A stretch of DNA of 64,000 nucleotides, from the NCBI GenBank assembly GCA_002255925.1, contig NKIH01000001.1, positions 558,001-622,000 of the forward strand, in the 5' to 3' direction. Below, in pieces: positions 17,378-26,251 of this stretch (positions are counted from its first letter, which is position 1; the number at the start of each line of letters is the position of its first letter). This DNA comes from Burkholderiales bacterium PBB6. Its GTDB lineage: Bacteria; Pseudomonadota; Gammaproteobacteria; Burkholderiales; Burkholderiaceae_C. Under the pieces are notes generated by a model. It saw only the letters and a list, made by a program, of their open reading frames with translations, ran no database searches and was not told the origin of the DNA. Position numbers and translations under genes: made by a program.

Positions 17378-18424
17378 ATGAGCATCCACACTTCGTTCAC
17401 GGCACTGCTCGGGCTGCGCGGCCTTCGTGCCAGCCGCCGGTTGGCGATCTGGTCGCTGCTGTCGCTGAGCCTGGCTGGCCACACCGCACAGGCGGCTGAC
17501 GAGCCCGTCGCTGCCGCCTCTACTGCGGCCCCTGCCGCTTCCGAGCCCGCCCGCGTCTGCCCACCCGCGCCCGTGCCGCCCGATGTGGCCCAGATGCAGC
17601 AAGGCATGCGCGACGCTGTGGACCGTGGTTTCCTGTGGAAGGTCAGCCGGAATGGCCGCTCGTCGTGGTTGTACGGCACCTTGCATGCGGCCAAGATCGA
17701 CTGGGTCTACCCCGGCCCGGCGGTGCAGCAGGCGTTGCGCGACAGCGACGTGGTGGCACTGGAAATCGACGTGCTCGACCCCGGCGTGGCCAAGCGCCTG
17801 GAAACCGCCGTGAAGATGCCGGCCAAGCCAGCCGCATTGCCGCCCGAGCTGGCCGCCCGGCTGGCCACGCAAGCTCGGTTGGCCTGCGTGGACGACGCGC
17901 TGGCCGGCCTGCGCCCCGAGATGCAGGCCGTGACGCTGTCGGTGCTGGTGGCGCGCGACGAAGGCATTGACCCCTCGTGGGGCGTGGACGGCTTCTTGGC
18001 CGGTTACGCCCGCGGCCTGCAGAAGCCCGTCATCTCGCTGGAAACGCCGGAGTTGCAGATGGCGCTGCTGGTGTCGAACAAGCCGGCCGACACGGCACGT
18101 TCGGTGGCCGAGGTGCTCACCGAGCTGGAAAGCGGCGAAACCAGGCGCACCCTGCTGCGCCTGGCCCGCGCCTGGGCCGCCAGCGAGTTCAGCGAACTGG
18201 AAACCTACGCCCAGTGGTGCAACTGCGTGAAGACCGCCGAGCAGAAGCGCTTCTACGCGCAGCTGCTGGACGGCCGCAACGGCCCGATGGCCCGCCGCAT
18301 TGCCGATGCCCACCAGCGTGGCCAGCGCGTGTTCGCCGCCGTGGGTGCCTTGCACATGGTCGGGCCGAAGTCGCTGCCAGCCCTGCTGGCGGCGCAGGGC
18401 TTTCAAGTTGAGCGCGTGCGCTGA
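17378..18424 (+). CDS. TraB/GumN family periplasmic protein
   Basis: 348 aa. A long signal region (residues 1 to about 40, ending TAQAAD) is followed by a TraB/GumN (Tiki-like) domain with SWLYGTLHAAK, the GVDGFL segment and a C-terminal GALHMVGPKSLP. The repeated GxLH / GALH histidines are the conserved candidate metal-binding residues of this fold, which relates to Tiki metalloproteases; enzymatic activity of bacterial members is largely unproven. Cys residues near residue 54, around 170 and in WCNCVK suggest disulfides in the periplasm. It lies 3 bp downstream of the FAH gene, probably translationally coupled. Confidence 0.88.
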   Translation: MSIHTSFTALLGLRGLRASRRLAIWSLLSLSLAGHTAQAADEPVAAASTAAPAASEPARVCPPAPVPPDVAQMQQGMRDAVDRGFLWKVSRNGRSSWLYGTLHAAKIDWVYPGPAVQQALRDSDVVALEIDVLDPGVAKRLETAVKMPAKPAALPPELAARLATQARLACVDDALAGLRPEMQAVTLSVLVARDEGIDPSWGVDGFLAGYARGLQKPVISLETPELQMALLVSNKPADTARSVAEVLTELESGETRRTLLRLARAWAASEFSELETYAQWCNCVKTAEQKRFYAQLLDGRNGPMARRIADAHQRGQRVFAAVGALHMVGPKSLPALLAAQGFQVERVR

Positions 18425-18470
18425 GGCGGGCGCACAATCACCTCACTTCCCGTCAATCAAAGGGGTTCAC

Positions 18471-19259
18471 ATGGCTGATGCCGGCGGTTTTGCCAAGATG
18501 GTTCCGGGGTTTGATTTTCTGCAGGGCCTCGTGAAGACCGCGGGCTCGGCGCTGCCCAACATGGGCCAGTGGGTGGCCCCCACGCTGAACCCGGAAGAGC
18601 TGGAAAAGCGCATCGAGGAATTGCGCACCGTGCAGTTCTGGCTGGAACAGAACGCCCGGATGATGGGCGCCACCATCCAGGCGCTGGAGGTGCAGCGCAT
18701 GACGCTGTCCACCCTGAAGTCGATGAACGTCTCGATGGGTGAGCTGCGTGATGCGATGACGCTCAAGACGCCCGGCGCGCAGGCCGCCGCCGAGGAGCTT
18801 GATGAGGACGAAGACGAAGACGAGGACGAGGACGACGATGAAGCCGCAGCGCCGCCTGCAGTCGCGGCTTCACCTGCTGCTGCTTCGGCTGACGCCCCCG
18901 CTGGCGTGGTCGACCCGATGCAGTGGTGGGGCGCCCTGACCAAGCAGTTCACCCAGCTGGCAGCCAACACCATGAAAGAAAGCGCCACCGACGCTGCCAA
19001 GAACCTGGCCGGCGCCATGGTGAAGCAGTCGTTCGAGGCGGCCAATGAAACCCTGAAGAAGGCGGTCAGTGTGCCGGCGGCGGTGGCCCAGAAGGCTGCC
19101 TCAGCGGCCACGGCGGCCGCTGGCCGTGCGGCGCCGCGCAAGGCTGCCAGCGCTGCCGCGGGCAAACCGGCGGCGAAGAAGCCAGCCAGCAAGTCCGCCT
19201 CCAAAACGACGGCTTCCAAAACGACGGCAGCCAAGCGCGCCACCAAGCCCCGAAGCTGA
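18471..19259 (+). CDS. phaM: PhaM-like polyhydroxyalkanoate granule regulator
   Basis: 262 aa from the ATG at 18471 (AAAGGGG upstream). The N-terminal domain (about 8-95, FDFLQGLVKTAGSALPNM, VAPTLNPEELEKRIEELR, FWLEQNARMMGATIQALE) is the conserved PhaM part, which activates PHA synthase and contacts granules. An acidic run (about 108-126, alternating Glu/Asp) and a WWGALTKQFTQLA segment follow. The tail (about 195-262) is Lys/Ala/Ser-rich and histone-H1-like (PAAKKPASK repeats), the DNA-binding part that ties PHA granules to the nucleoid in Ralstonia. The presence of phaM implies a PHA-storing organism; phaC is not in this window. Confidence 0.9.
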   Translation: MADAGGFAKMVPGFDFLQGLVKTAGSALPNMGQWVAPTLNPEELEKRIEELRTVQFWLEQNARMMGATIQALEVQRMTLSTLKSMNVSMGELRDAMTLKTPGAQAAAEELDEDEDEDEDEDDDEAAAPPAVAASPAAASADAPAGVVDPMQWWGALTKQFTQLAANTMKESATDAAKNLAGAMVKQSFEAANETLKKAVSVPAAVAQKAASAATAAAGRAAPRKAASAAAGKPAAKKPASKSASKTTASKTTAAKRATKPRS

Positions 19260-19283
19260 CTTTCCCGACCAAGGTTCCCTCGC

Positions 19284-20459
19284 ATGGCGACTGCAGTTTC
19301 CACCGGCCCGTTTCTGTTGGGCCATGCCACCCACCCGGACCCCCACATGGCGCTGGCGCTGGTCGCCGCGCAGCTGGATGCCCAGCGCGCCAGCCAGCCG
19401 GCCTTCGTGCCCACGCTGGCGCTGCTCTATTTGAGTGACCGCTACGCCGACCAGGCCGAAGCCGTTCTGGCCGAAGTGGGCCAGCGCTGGCCCGGCGTGA
19501 GCGTGGTGGGCAGCACCAGCGTGGGCCTGTGCGTGAGCGGTGTCGAGTACATCGACGAGCCCGCGCTGGCCGTGATGCTCACCGATCTGCCGCGCTCCCA
19601 GTTCCGCGTCTTCAGTGGCCGCCAGCCCCTGGGTGACGGCGACGCCTGGTCGGCGCTGGTGCATGCCGACCCGGCCACCTCTGACCTGGTGGAGTTGATT
19701 GGTGAGCTGGCCGACCGCACGGGCAGTGGCTATCTGTTTGGCGGTCTGGTGAGCGGCCGTGGCCGGCGCGTGCAGCTGGCCGACGGCGTGCTTGATGGCG
19801 GCTTGTCGGGCGTGGCGTTTGGCGACGGCGTGGGCGTGGTCTCACGCGTTACCCAGGGCTGCCACCCGATCGGCCCGACCCGCCGCGTGACCTCCGCCGA
19901 CCAGAACGTCGTGCTCACGCTCGACGGCGAGCCGGCTTTGCCGCTGCTGCTCGAAGAGCTCGACATCTCGCTCGACAACGCCGAGGTGGCCATGCCGCGC
20001 CTGAAGCAGGCACTGGCGGGTTTGACCGACGCCGGTGACGCGGCCCGCGGACGCGGCGGCGAGTTTGGCGCCCAGACCCGCGTGCGCCACCTGATCGGCC
20101 TGGACGTGGGCCGTGAGGCAGTGGTGCTGGGCGATGTGGTGGTGCCGGGCATGCAGCTGAACTTCTGCACCCGCAACCCGGAAGGCGCGCGCCGTGACCT
20201 GCTGCGCATCTGCGCCGAGATCCGCGATGAGCTGGAAGGCGATCTGCCCGAAGAGCGGCGCGCCATCCGCGGGGCGGTCTACGTGAGCTGCACCGGCCGG
20301 GGCGGCCCGCATTTCGGCAGCCCGAACGCCGAGCTGCGCCTGGTGCAGCAGGCCTTGGGCGATGTGCCGCTGGTCGGGTTTTTTGCCGCCGGCGAAATCG
20401 CCCACCACCACTTGTATGGCTACACCGGCGTGCTCACCGTCTTCACCGAGCCGGCCTGA
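19284..20459 (+). CDS. FIST domain sensory protein
   Basis: 391 aa. FIST-N (about 30-220) and FIST-C (about 230-370) domains are recognisable from GVSVVGSTSVGLCVSG, LFGGLVSGRG, the GVAFGDGVGVVSRVTQGCHPIG segment, and VYVSCTGRGGPHFG...PLVGFFAAGEIAHHHLYGYT-type endings. FIST domains are thought to sense small ligands such as amino acids. This one is stand-alone with no attached kinase or GGDEF output. It follows phaM by 24 bp in the same direction and could be co-transcribed. There is no signal peptide, so it is cytoplasmic. Confidence 0.9.
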   Translation: MATAVSTGPFLLGHATHPDPHMALALVAAQLDAQRASQPAFVPTLALLYLSDRYADQAEAVLAEVGQRWPGVSVVGSTSVGLCVSGVEYIDEPALAVMLTDLPRSQFRVFSGRQPLGDGDAWSALVHADPATSDLVELIGELADRTGSGYLFGGLVSGRGRRVQLADGVLDGGLSGVAFGDGVGVVSRVTQGCHPIGPTRRVTSADQNVVLTLDGEPALPLLLEELDISLDNAEVAMPRLKQALAGLTDAGDAARGRGGEFGAQTRVRHLIGLDVGREAVVLGDVVVPGMQLNFCTRNPEGARRDLLRICAEIRDELEGDLPEERRAIRGAVYVSCTGRGGPHFGSPNAELRLVQQALGDVPLVGFFAAGEIAHHHLYGYTGVLTVFTEPA

Positions 20460-20471
20460 TCACCCGCATCC

Positions 20472-20492
20472 AGGTCACGACCGTTGTGACCT
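20472..20492. promoter_or_regulatory. Inverted repeat upstream of glcD
   Basis: AGGTCAC (20472-20478) and GTGACCT (20486-20492) form a perfect 7-bp dyad with a 7-bp spacer, in the 116-bp gap between the FIST stop and the glcD ATG. There is no T-run, so it reads better as an operator than a terminator. A GntR-type glycolate regulator (GlcC) would be a plausible ligand, but no regulator gene is nearby. Confidence 0.5.
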
Positions 20493-20575
20493 CACGGTAG
20501 CCATCACATTCAGGTTCTTCCAAGTCCGGCCGGGTACAGTTGACCCACACCGGAACTGTGCCAGAGGCGCTCGTG

Positions 20576-22093
20576 ATGAATGCTGTTGCTGAACTTCCAG
20601 AAGCCGCCGATCCGGCCACGCTGCGCCATGAGCGCATGACCCGGCAAGCCGAGGTGGTGGCGGCCCTGCAGGCCGTGTTGCCCGCCCACGCCTTGCTGTG
20701 GACCAGCGAAGACACCGTGCCCTATGAGTGCGACGGCCTGACCGCCTACCGCGAACGCCCGCTGGTGGTGGCCTTGCCCGAAACCGACGCCCAGGTGGCC
20801 GCTGTGTTGCGCACCTGTCACCAGCTGGCCGTGCCGGTGGTGGCGCGCGGTGCCGGCACCGGCCTGTCGGGCGGCGCCATGCCGCACGCCATGGGCGTGA
20901 CGCTGGGCATGGCCAAGTTCAACCGCATCCTGCAACTCGACAAGCACAGCCGCACGGCGGTGGTCCAGTGCGGCGTGCGCAACCTCGCCATCAGTGAAGC
21001 AGCCGCGCCGCATGGCCTGTATTACGCACCTGATCCATCCAGCCAGATCGCCTGCACCATTGGCGGCAACGTGGCCGAAAACTCCGGCGGCGTGCACTGC
21101 CTGAAGTACGGCCTGACCGTGCACAACGTGTTGAAGGTCAAGGGCTACACGGTGGAAGGTGAATCCGTGGAGTTCGGCGGCGACGCGCTCGACGCGCCCG
21201 GCCTCGACCTGCTCAGCGTGGTGATCGGCAGCGAAGGCATGCTGGCCGTGGTGACGGAAGTGACGGTCAAGCTCACGCCGAAGCCGCAGGTGGCGCGCTG
21301 CATCATGGCCAGCTTCGACGATGTGCGGCGCGCCGGCGACGCGGTGGCCAACGTCATCGGCGCCGGCATCATTCCGGCCGGCCTGGAAATGATGGACAAG
21401 CCGATGACGGCGGCCGTGGAAGACTACGTGCACGCCGGCTACGACCTGGACGCCGCCGCCATCCTGCTCTGCGAAAGCGACGGCACGCCCGAGGAAGTGG
21501 CGGAAGAGATCGAACGCATGATGGCCGTGCTCTCGGCCTCTGGTGCCACCCGCATGGCGGTGAGCGAAAACGAGGCCCAGCGCCTGAAGTTCTGGAGCGG
21601 CCGCAAGAACGCCTTCCCCGCGTCGGGCCGCATCAGCCCCGACTACATGTGCATGGACTCCACCATCCCGCGCAAGCGCCTGGCCGACATCCTGCTGGCC
21701 ATCGCCGAGATGGAGAAGAAATACGGCCTGCGCTGCTGCAACGTGTTCCATGCCGGCGACGGCAACCTGCACCCGCTGATCCTGTTTGATGCCGCTGACC
21801 CGGACCAGATGCACCGCTGTGAGTTGTTCGGCGCCGACATCCTGGAAACCAGCGTGGCGATGGGCGGCACCGTCACGGGCGAACACGGCGTGGGCGTCGA
21901 GAAGCTCAGCTCGATGTGCGTGCAGTTCAGCCCGGAAGAGCGCGAACAGATGATCAGCCTGAAGCGCGCGTTTGATCCGCTGGGCATGCTCAACCCCGGC
22001 AAGGTGGTGCCCACCTTGCACCGCTGCGCCGAGTACGGCCGCATGCATGTGAAGAAGGGCCTGCTGCCCTTCCCGGAACTGGAACGTTTTTGA
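20576..22093 (+). CDS. glcD: Glycolate oxidase FAD-binding subunit GlcD
   Basis: 505 aa from the ATG at 20576 (AGAGG at 20563-20567); a TTG at 20540 is in frame but lacks a ribosome site. GlcD oxidises glycolate to glyoxylate with FAD. The FAD_binding_4 domain shows PVVARGAGTGLSGGAMP and IGGNVAENSGG; the C-terminal FAD-oxidase domain shows NVFHAGDGNLHP and GGTVTGEHGVG, the conserved active-site region. It is the first gene of glcDEF; the stop TGA shares one base with the glcE ATG (TGATG), so the genes are translationally coupled. Together with gph in this window it covers the recycling of 2-phosphoglycolate. Confidence 0.95.
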   Translation: MNAVAELPEAADPATLRHERMTRQAEVVAALQAVLPAHALLWTSEDTVPYECDGLTAYRERPLVVALPETDAQVAAVLRTCHQLAVPVVARGAGTGLSGGAMPHAMGVTLGMAKFNRILQLDKHSRTAVVQCGVRNLAISEAAAPHGLYYAPDPSSQIACTIGGNVAENSGGVHCLKYGLTVHNVLKVKGYTVEGESVEFGGDALDAPGLDLLSVVIGSEGMLAVVTEVTVKLTPKPQVARCIMASFDDVRRAGDAVANVIGAGIIPAGLEMMDKPMTAAVEDYVHAGYDLDAAAILLCESDGTPEEVAEEIERMMAVLSASGATRMAVSENEAQRLKFWSGRKNAFPASGRISPDYMCMDSTIPRKRLADILLAIAEMEKKYGLRCCNVFHAGDGNLHPLILFDAADPDQMHRCELFGADILETSVAMGGTVTGEHGVGVEKLSSMCVQFSPEEREQMISLKRAFDPLGMLNPGKVVPTLHRCAEYGRMHVKKGLLPFPELERF

Positions 22094-23211
22094 TGAGTGC
22101 TGACACCGTTGTGACCGACCCCGCGCTGGCCGCCCTGCAGCAGCAGGTGCGTGACGCCGCCGGGCGCCGCCAGCCGCTGTGCATCCGCGGCCATGGCAGC
22201 AAGGATTTTCTCGGTGGCCCGCTGGTGGGCGATGTGCTCGACACCCGCGAGCTGTGCGGCATCTCGTCATACGAGCCGACCGAGCTGGTGGTCACGGCGC
22301 GGGCCGGCACCCCGCTGGTCGAGCTGGAAGCCGCACTCGCTGAGCGCGGGCAATGCCTGCCGTTTGAGCCGCCGCGTTTTGGCGCCGGTGCGCTGGGTGC
22401 GGGCACCGTGGGCGGCATGGTGGCCGCTGGCCTGGCCGGCCCTGCTCGGGGTGCGGTGGGCGGCGTGCGCGACTACGTGCTGGGCGCCACCTTGCTGAAC
22501 GGCCGCGGCGATGTGCTGAGCTTCGGCGGGCAGGTGATGAAAAACGTGGCCGGCTACGACGTGTCGCGGCTGCTGGCCGGCTCGCTGGGTGTGCTCGGTG
22601 TGATCTGCGAGGTCTCGCTCAAGGTGTTGCCGCAGGCCCTGGCCACGCGCACGTTGCGGTTTGATCTGGACCAGATCAGCGCCTTGCGCCGCGTGAACGA
22701 CTGGGCGGGCCAGCCTCTGCCGCTGAATGCCAGCGCCTGGTGGGACGACACCCTGGTGGTGCGCCTGCGCGGTGCCGTGGCTGCGGTGGACGCCGCCACC
22801 GCGCGGCTGGGTGGCGAGACCATTCCCGATGCGCTGGCGCACGGCTTCTGGGAAGGCCTGCGAGACCAGCGCGACGACTTCTTCCAGCATGCCCATGAGG
22901 CGGTGGCGCAGGGCGCCAGCCTGTGGCGCCTGTCTGTTGCGGCCACTGCGCCGCGCATCGCACTGAAGGGCGAGCAGCTGGTGGAGTGGGGCGGCTCGCA
23001 ACGTTGGTTGATCACCGACGCGCCCGCGGCCACGCTGCGGGAGGCTGCAGCTGAAGCCCGCGGCCACGCCACACTCTGGCGCGGCGGTGACCGCAGCGAG
23101 GCGCCGTTCACCGCATTGAGCAAGCCCGTCCTGCGCATTCACCACCAGCTCAAGCAGAGCTTCGATCCGGCCGGCGTGTTCAACCGCCAGCGCCTGCACC
23201 CCGACTTCTGA
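22093..23211 (+). CDS. glcE: Glycolate oxidase FAD-binding subunit GlcE
   Basis: 372 aa from the ATG at 22093, which overlaps the glcD stop. A shorter FAD_binding_4 protein with GTPLVELEAALAERGQ, GAGTVGGMVAAGLAGPARG, RDYVLGATLLNGRG and GRQ-type VMKNVAGYDVSRL, the GlcE signature. GlcE supports electron transfer between GlcD and the iron-sulfur subunit GlcF on the cytoplasmic membrane face. The C-terminus (IHHQLKQSFDPAGVFNRQRLHPDF) matches the family ending, so the gene is complete. Confidence 0.94.
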   Translation: MSADTVVTDPALAALQQQVRDAAGRRQPLCIRGHGSKDFLGGPLVGDVLDTRELCGISSYEPTELVVTARAGTPLVELEAALAERGQCLPFEPPRFGAGALGAGTVGGMVAAGLAGPARGAVGGVRDYVLGATLLNGRGDVLSFGGQVMKNVAGYDVSRLLAGSLGVLGVICEVSLKVLPQALATRTLRFDLDQISALRRVNDWAGQPLPLNASAWWDDTLVVRLRGAVAAVDAATARLGGETIPDALAHGFWEGLRDQRDDFFQHAHEAVAQGASLWRLSVAATAPRIALKGEQLVEWGGSQRWLITDAPAATLREAAAEARGHATLWRGGDRSEAPFTALSKPVLRIHHQLKQSFDPAGVFNRQRLHPDF

Positions 23212-23227
23212 CGCCGCCGACGACGCC

Positions 23228-24508
23228 ATGCAAACCCAACTTGCCCCCGAGTACGCCGGCACCCCTGACGGCGAGGCCGCCGAGGCCATCCTGCGCAAGT
23301 GCGTGCACTGCGGCTTCTGCACCGCCACCTGCCCGACCTACCAGCTGCTGGGCGACGAGCTCGATGGCCCGCGCGGCCGCATCTATCTGATGAAGCAGGT
23401 GCTGGAAGGCGGGGCGGTGAGCCGGTCCACCCAGCAGCATCTGGACCGCTGCCTGACCTGCCGCAACTGCGAATCGACCTGCCCCAGCGGCGTGCAATAC
23501 GGCCACCTGGTGGAGATCGGCCGCAAGCTGGTCGACCAGAAAGTGGAGCGCCCGGCGCCCGAGCGCGCGGTGCGCTGGTTGCTCAAGGAGGGGCTGACCT
23601 CGCCGCTGTTCGCGCCGGCCATGAAGATGGGCCAGGTGGTGCGGCCCTTGCTGCCCAAGTCGCTCAAGCACAAGGTGCCGGCGCGCAGTGGCGCGTCCGC
23701 GCACCGCTGGCCCACCCGCACGCATGCCCGCAAGGTTTTGATGCTGATGGGCTGCGTGCAGCCGGCGATGATGCCCAACATCAACTCGGCCACCGCCCGC
23801 GTGCTCGACGCCGCCGGCATCCAGACCGTGGTGGCCGACAGCGCCGGTTGCTGCGGCGCCATTCGCAGCCATCTGAACGACCACGAAGGTGGCCTTGCCG
23901 ACATGCGTCGCAACATCGACGCCTGGTGGCCGCTGGTGGAAGGCCTGACCGAAGCCGGCAGCGTCGAGGCCATCGTGATGAACGCCTCGGGCTGCGGCGC
24001 GACGGTGAAAGACTATGGCCACGCGCTGGCCCATGACCCGGACTACGCCCAGAAGGCCGAACGCATCAGCGCCTTGACGCGCGACCTGAGCGAGTTGCTG
24101 CCCGACCTCGTGCCCAAGCTCAAGCCGCTGATCAGCAGCCGCCGCAGCCGTCATGAAGCCGACAGCTTCGAGCCCACGCCGCTGGCCTACCACCCGCCTT
24201 GCACCTTGCAGCACGGCCAGCAACTGCGCGGCGGCGTGGAGACCCACCTGGCTGAGCTCGGCTTCGCGGTGCAGACCGCCCCCTGCGACAGCCACCTGTG
24301 CTGCGGCTCGGCCGGTACCTACTCGGTGCTTCAGCCCGAGCTGGCGCTGCAACTGCGCGACCGCAAGCTCAAGGCCCTGGAGCCCGTGCAGGCCGAGACC
24401 ATCGTGTCGGCCAACATCGGCTGCATCCAGCACCTGCAATCGGGCAGTGATCGCCCGGTGCGGCACTGGGTGGAAGTGCTCGACGAGGCCCTGCCCGAGC
24501 TGCGCTGA
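23228..24508 (+). CDS. glcF: Glycolate oxidase iron-sulfur subunit GlcF
   Basis: 426 aa, 16 bp after glcE. Two 4Fe-4S ferredoxin motifs are visible near the N-terminus: CVHCGFCTATCPTY and CLTCRNCESTCPSG. Two cysteine-rich CCG domains follow, with SAGCCGAIRSH and SHLCCGSAGTYS. GlcF passes electrons from glycolate oxidation to the quinone pool at the inner membrane. The stop codon directly abuts the stop of the convergent downstream gene with no intergenic base, so there is no room for a separate terminator between them. Confidence 0.95.
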   Translation: MQTQLAPEYAGTPDGEAAEAILRKCVHCGFCTATCPTYQLLGDELDGPRGRIYLMKQVLEGGAVSRSTQQHLDRCLTCRNCESTCPSGVQYGHLVEIGRKLVDQKVERPAPERAVRWLLKEGLTSPLFAPAMKMGQVVRPLLPKSLKHKVPARSGASAHRWPTRTHARKVLMLMGCVQPAMMPNINSATARVLDAAGIQTVVADSAGCCGAIRSHLNDHEGGLADMRRNIDAWWPLVEGLTEAGSVEAIVMNASGCGATVKDYGHALAHDPDYAQKAERISALTRDLSELLPDLVPKLKPLISSRRSRHEADSFEPTPLAYHPPCTLQHGQQLRGGVETHLAELGFAVQTAPCDSHLCCGSAGTYSVLQPELALQLRDRKLKALEPVQAETIVSANIGCIQHLQSGSDRPVRHWVEVLDEALPELR

Positions 24509-25099
24509 TCAACCGGCGGCGGTGGCTTCGGCGCTTCTCCGGACCGTGCCCAGCAGCCGCTGGCGGATCAAGCCGCTGACCGGCCGGATCAGCCACCAGT
24601 AGGGCCGCAGCCGCGCCAGGGTCTGCGCGTCGGGGCCGAACAAGCGGGTGGTGGTGATCAGCCGCGTGCGCTGGCCGCCGACTTCCGGCTCGGTGTGAAA
24701 GCTCAGTGCCAGCCGGGCCACGCCGGCCTCATCAAAAGCGCGGAACTGCTCGGGCGTGTTCATCACCCGCAGCCCGTAGTCGGCGCGCCAGAACTGCCCG
24801 ACCAGGCCGTAGACCAGGCGGTGCACGCCGTCGTTCTCCAGCAGCAGAAAGTCTTGCAGGCCGAAGCGCCGCCGCTGGCGGAGTGCGCCGCGCAGCCCCA
24901 GCGCCTCGGCCAGTCGGCCCGGGGCTTCACGCAGGGCCAGTGCGGTGCCGATGAGGCGGTCGTCGTCGGGGTTCAGCGCCGCCGCGGCGGCCAGGCAGCT
25001 GGCGGGTGTGGCGGCGACCAGGGTGCTGTGGGTTTCACTGAACTGGTGCTGCGGCAGCCAGTCGTCCAGAGGGTGCCCGTGCGCAGGTTTTGATGCCAT
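24509..25099 (-). CDS. SRPBCC-like protein of unknown function
   Basis: 196 aa from the ATG at 25097-25099 (MASKPAHGHPLDDWLP). The pattern FSETHSTLVAATPASCLAAA, FGLQDFLLLENDGVHRLVYGLVGQFWR, FHTEPEVGGQRTRLITTTRL and YWWLIRPVSGLIRQRLL is the layout of small START/SRPBCC-like ligand-binding proteins in which a cell-wall-dwelling beta-sheet wraps a cavity, but no ligand can be named. There is no signal peptide. It converges on glcF with zero spacing and is divergent from queE. The assignment to SRPBCC is by eye and tentative. Confidence 0.62.
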   Translation of the reverse strand: MASKPAHGHPLDDWLPQHQFSETHSTLVAATPASCLAAAAALNPDDDRLIGTALALREAPGRLAEALGLRGALRQRRRFGLQDFLLLENDGVHRLVYGLVGQFWRADYGLRVMNTPEQFRAFDEAGVARLALSFHTEPEVGGQRTRLITTTRLFGPDAQTLARLRPYWWLIRPVSGLIRQRLLGTVRRSAEATAAG

Positions 25100-25147
25100 G
25101 CGGGCATTGTGGCGCAGCGCACAACGCGCCCATGACTGACAATCGAG

Positions 25148-25188
25148 GGGTGTTCCACCCTCCCGGGCGTCGCCTGTTTTGCGACCCA
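25148..25188 (+). promoter_or_regulatory. Two stem-loops in the queE leader
   Basis: GGGTG/CACCC (25148-25152 with 25156-25160, 3-nt loop) is followed by GTCGC/GCGAC (25169-25173 with 25181-25185, 7-nt loop CTGTTTT). Both lie within 55 bp of the queE ATG. They could be a 5' leader structure of a queuosine gene. I cannot match them to a known preQ1 riboswitch class, so this is only a structural note. Confidence 0.3.
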
Positions 25189-25200
25189 CCCGTTGCTGCC

Positions 25201-25833
25201 ATGACCTACAGCGTCAAGGAAATTTTCTACACCCTGCAAGGGGAAGGCGCCAATGCCGGGCGCGCCGCGGTGTTCTGCCGCTTTGCCGGCTGCAACCTCT
25301 GGACGGGCCGCGAGGAAGATCGCGCCAGCGCCGTCTGCCAGTTCTGCGACACCGACTTTGTCGGCACCGACGGCACCTTGGGCGGCAAATACCCCACCGC
25401 GCCCGAGCTGGCCGCGATGGTGGCCGCGCAGTGGCCGAACGAGCGCGGCGCGCGCCTGGTGGTGCTGACCGGCGGCGAGCCCTTGCTGCAGGTCGACGAC
25501 GCACTGGTGCAGGCGCTGCATGCTGAAGGCTTCGAGATCGCCGTCGAAACCAACGGCACCGTCGAGCCGCCGGCCGGCATCGATTGGCTGTGCGTCAGCC
25601 CGAAGGCCGGCAGCACCTTGCGGGTGAAGCAGGGGCAGGAGCTGAAGGTGGTGATTCCGCAGGACGGCCTGGACCTGGCCGCCTTGGCCGAGCTGCCGTT
25701 CGAGCACCATTTTGTGCAGGCCATGGACGGCCCGCTGGCGCGCCGCAATGCCCAGCTTGCCACCGAGTTCTGCATGGCTGACCCGCGCTGGCGCCTGTCG
25801 GTGCAGACCCACAAAGTGCTGGGCATTCGCTGA
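25201..25833 (+). CDS. queE: 7-carboxy-7-deazaguanine synthase QueE
   Basis: 210 aa from the ATG at 25201 (MTYSVKEIFYTLQGEGANAG). A radical-SAM enzyme that converts 6-carboxytetrahydropterin to 7-carboxy-7-deazaguanine in queuosine synthesis. The cluster cysteines are C31, C46 and C49, the CX14CX2C spacing of the proteobacterial QueE group, rather than the usual CX3CX2C. LTGGEPLLQ and VETNGT are the SAM-binding motifs. The upstream in-frame extension to 25090 is not conserved-looking. queD follows 21 bp downstream in the same direction, supplying the substrate. Confidence 0.95.
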   Translation: MTYSVKEIFYTLQGEGANAGRAAVFCRFAGCNLWTGREEDRASAVCQFCDTDFVGTDGTLGGKYPTAPELAAMVAAQWPNERGARLVVLTGGEPLLQVDDALVQALHAEGFEIAVETNGTVEPPAGIDWLCVSPKAGSTLRVKQGQELKVVIPQDGLDLAALAELPFEHHFVQAMDGPLARRNAQLATEFCMADPRWRLSVQTHKVLGIR

Positions 25834-25854
25834 AGCGCCCCGAAAGACAACGCC

Positions 25855-26220
25855 ATGAAGTACGAACTCAGCCAGACCTTTTATTTCGAAGCCGCGCACA
25901 CGCTGCGCCGCAATGTGGACGTCGAGCCCAGCCTGCGCATCCACGGCCACACCTACATCGCCCAGATCACGCTGGCCGGCCAGCCGGAGGCCGGCAGCGG
26001 CATGGTGGTGGACCTCGGCCATCTGCGCCGGGCGATCGAGACCCTGCGCCGCGAACTCGACCACCGCTTCCTCGATGAAGTGGCGGGCCTGGGGCCGGCT
26101 ACGCTGGAGAACCTCTGCGGCTACATCTGGCGCGCGATGGAGCTGCTGTACGCGGCCAAGCTCGATTGCGTGGAAGTGCGCCGCGAAGCCAGCGGCGATG
26201 CCTGCCGGCTGCGTCGCTGA
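25855..26220 (+). CDS. queD: QueD-like 6-carboxytetrahydropterin synthase homologue, Cys replaced by Ser
   Basis: 121 aa. The PTPS/QueD fold is clear: zinc ligands His15 (EAAHTL) and His30/His32 (RIHGHTY), VVDLGHLR, LDHRFLDEV, PATLENLCGYIW and VEVRREASGDAC. The general QueD pattern is CxxxHGH, where the Cys is catalytic; here that position is Ser26 (PSLRIHGH). Queuosine synthesis is still the most likely role because queE is the adjacent upstream gene, but the missing Cys means the reaction may differ or another residue acts. The short length is within the family range. Confidence 0.88.
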   Translation: MKYELSQTFYFEAAHTLRRNVDVEPSLRIHGHTYIAQITLAGQPEAGSGMVVDLGHLRRAIETLRRELDHRFLDEVAGLGPATLENLCGYIWRAMELLYAAKLDCVEVRREASGDACRLRR

Positions 26221-26251
26221 AGCGGCCAGACCCTGAAGCGCTGACGCCTGC

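Noticed and set aside
16097..18406. 769-codon minus-strand open frame opposite the FAH and TraB/GumN genes
   Set aside because: A mirror of two well-supported genes; no recognisable motif.
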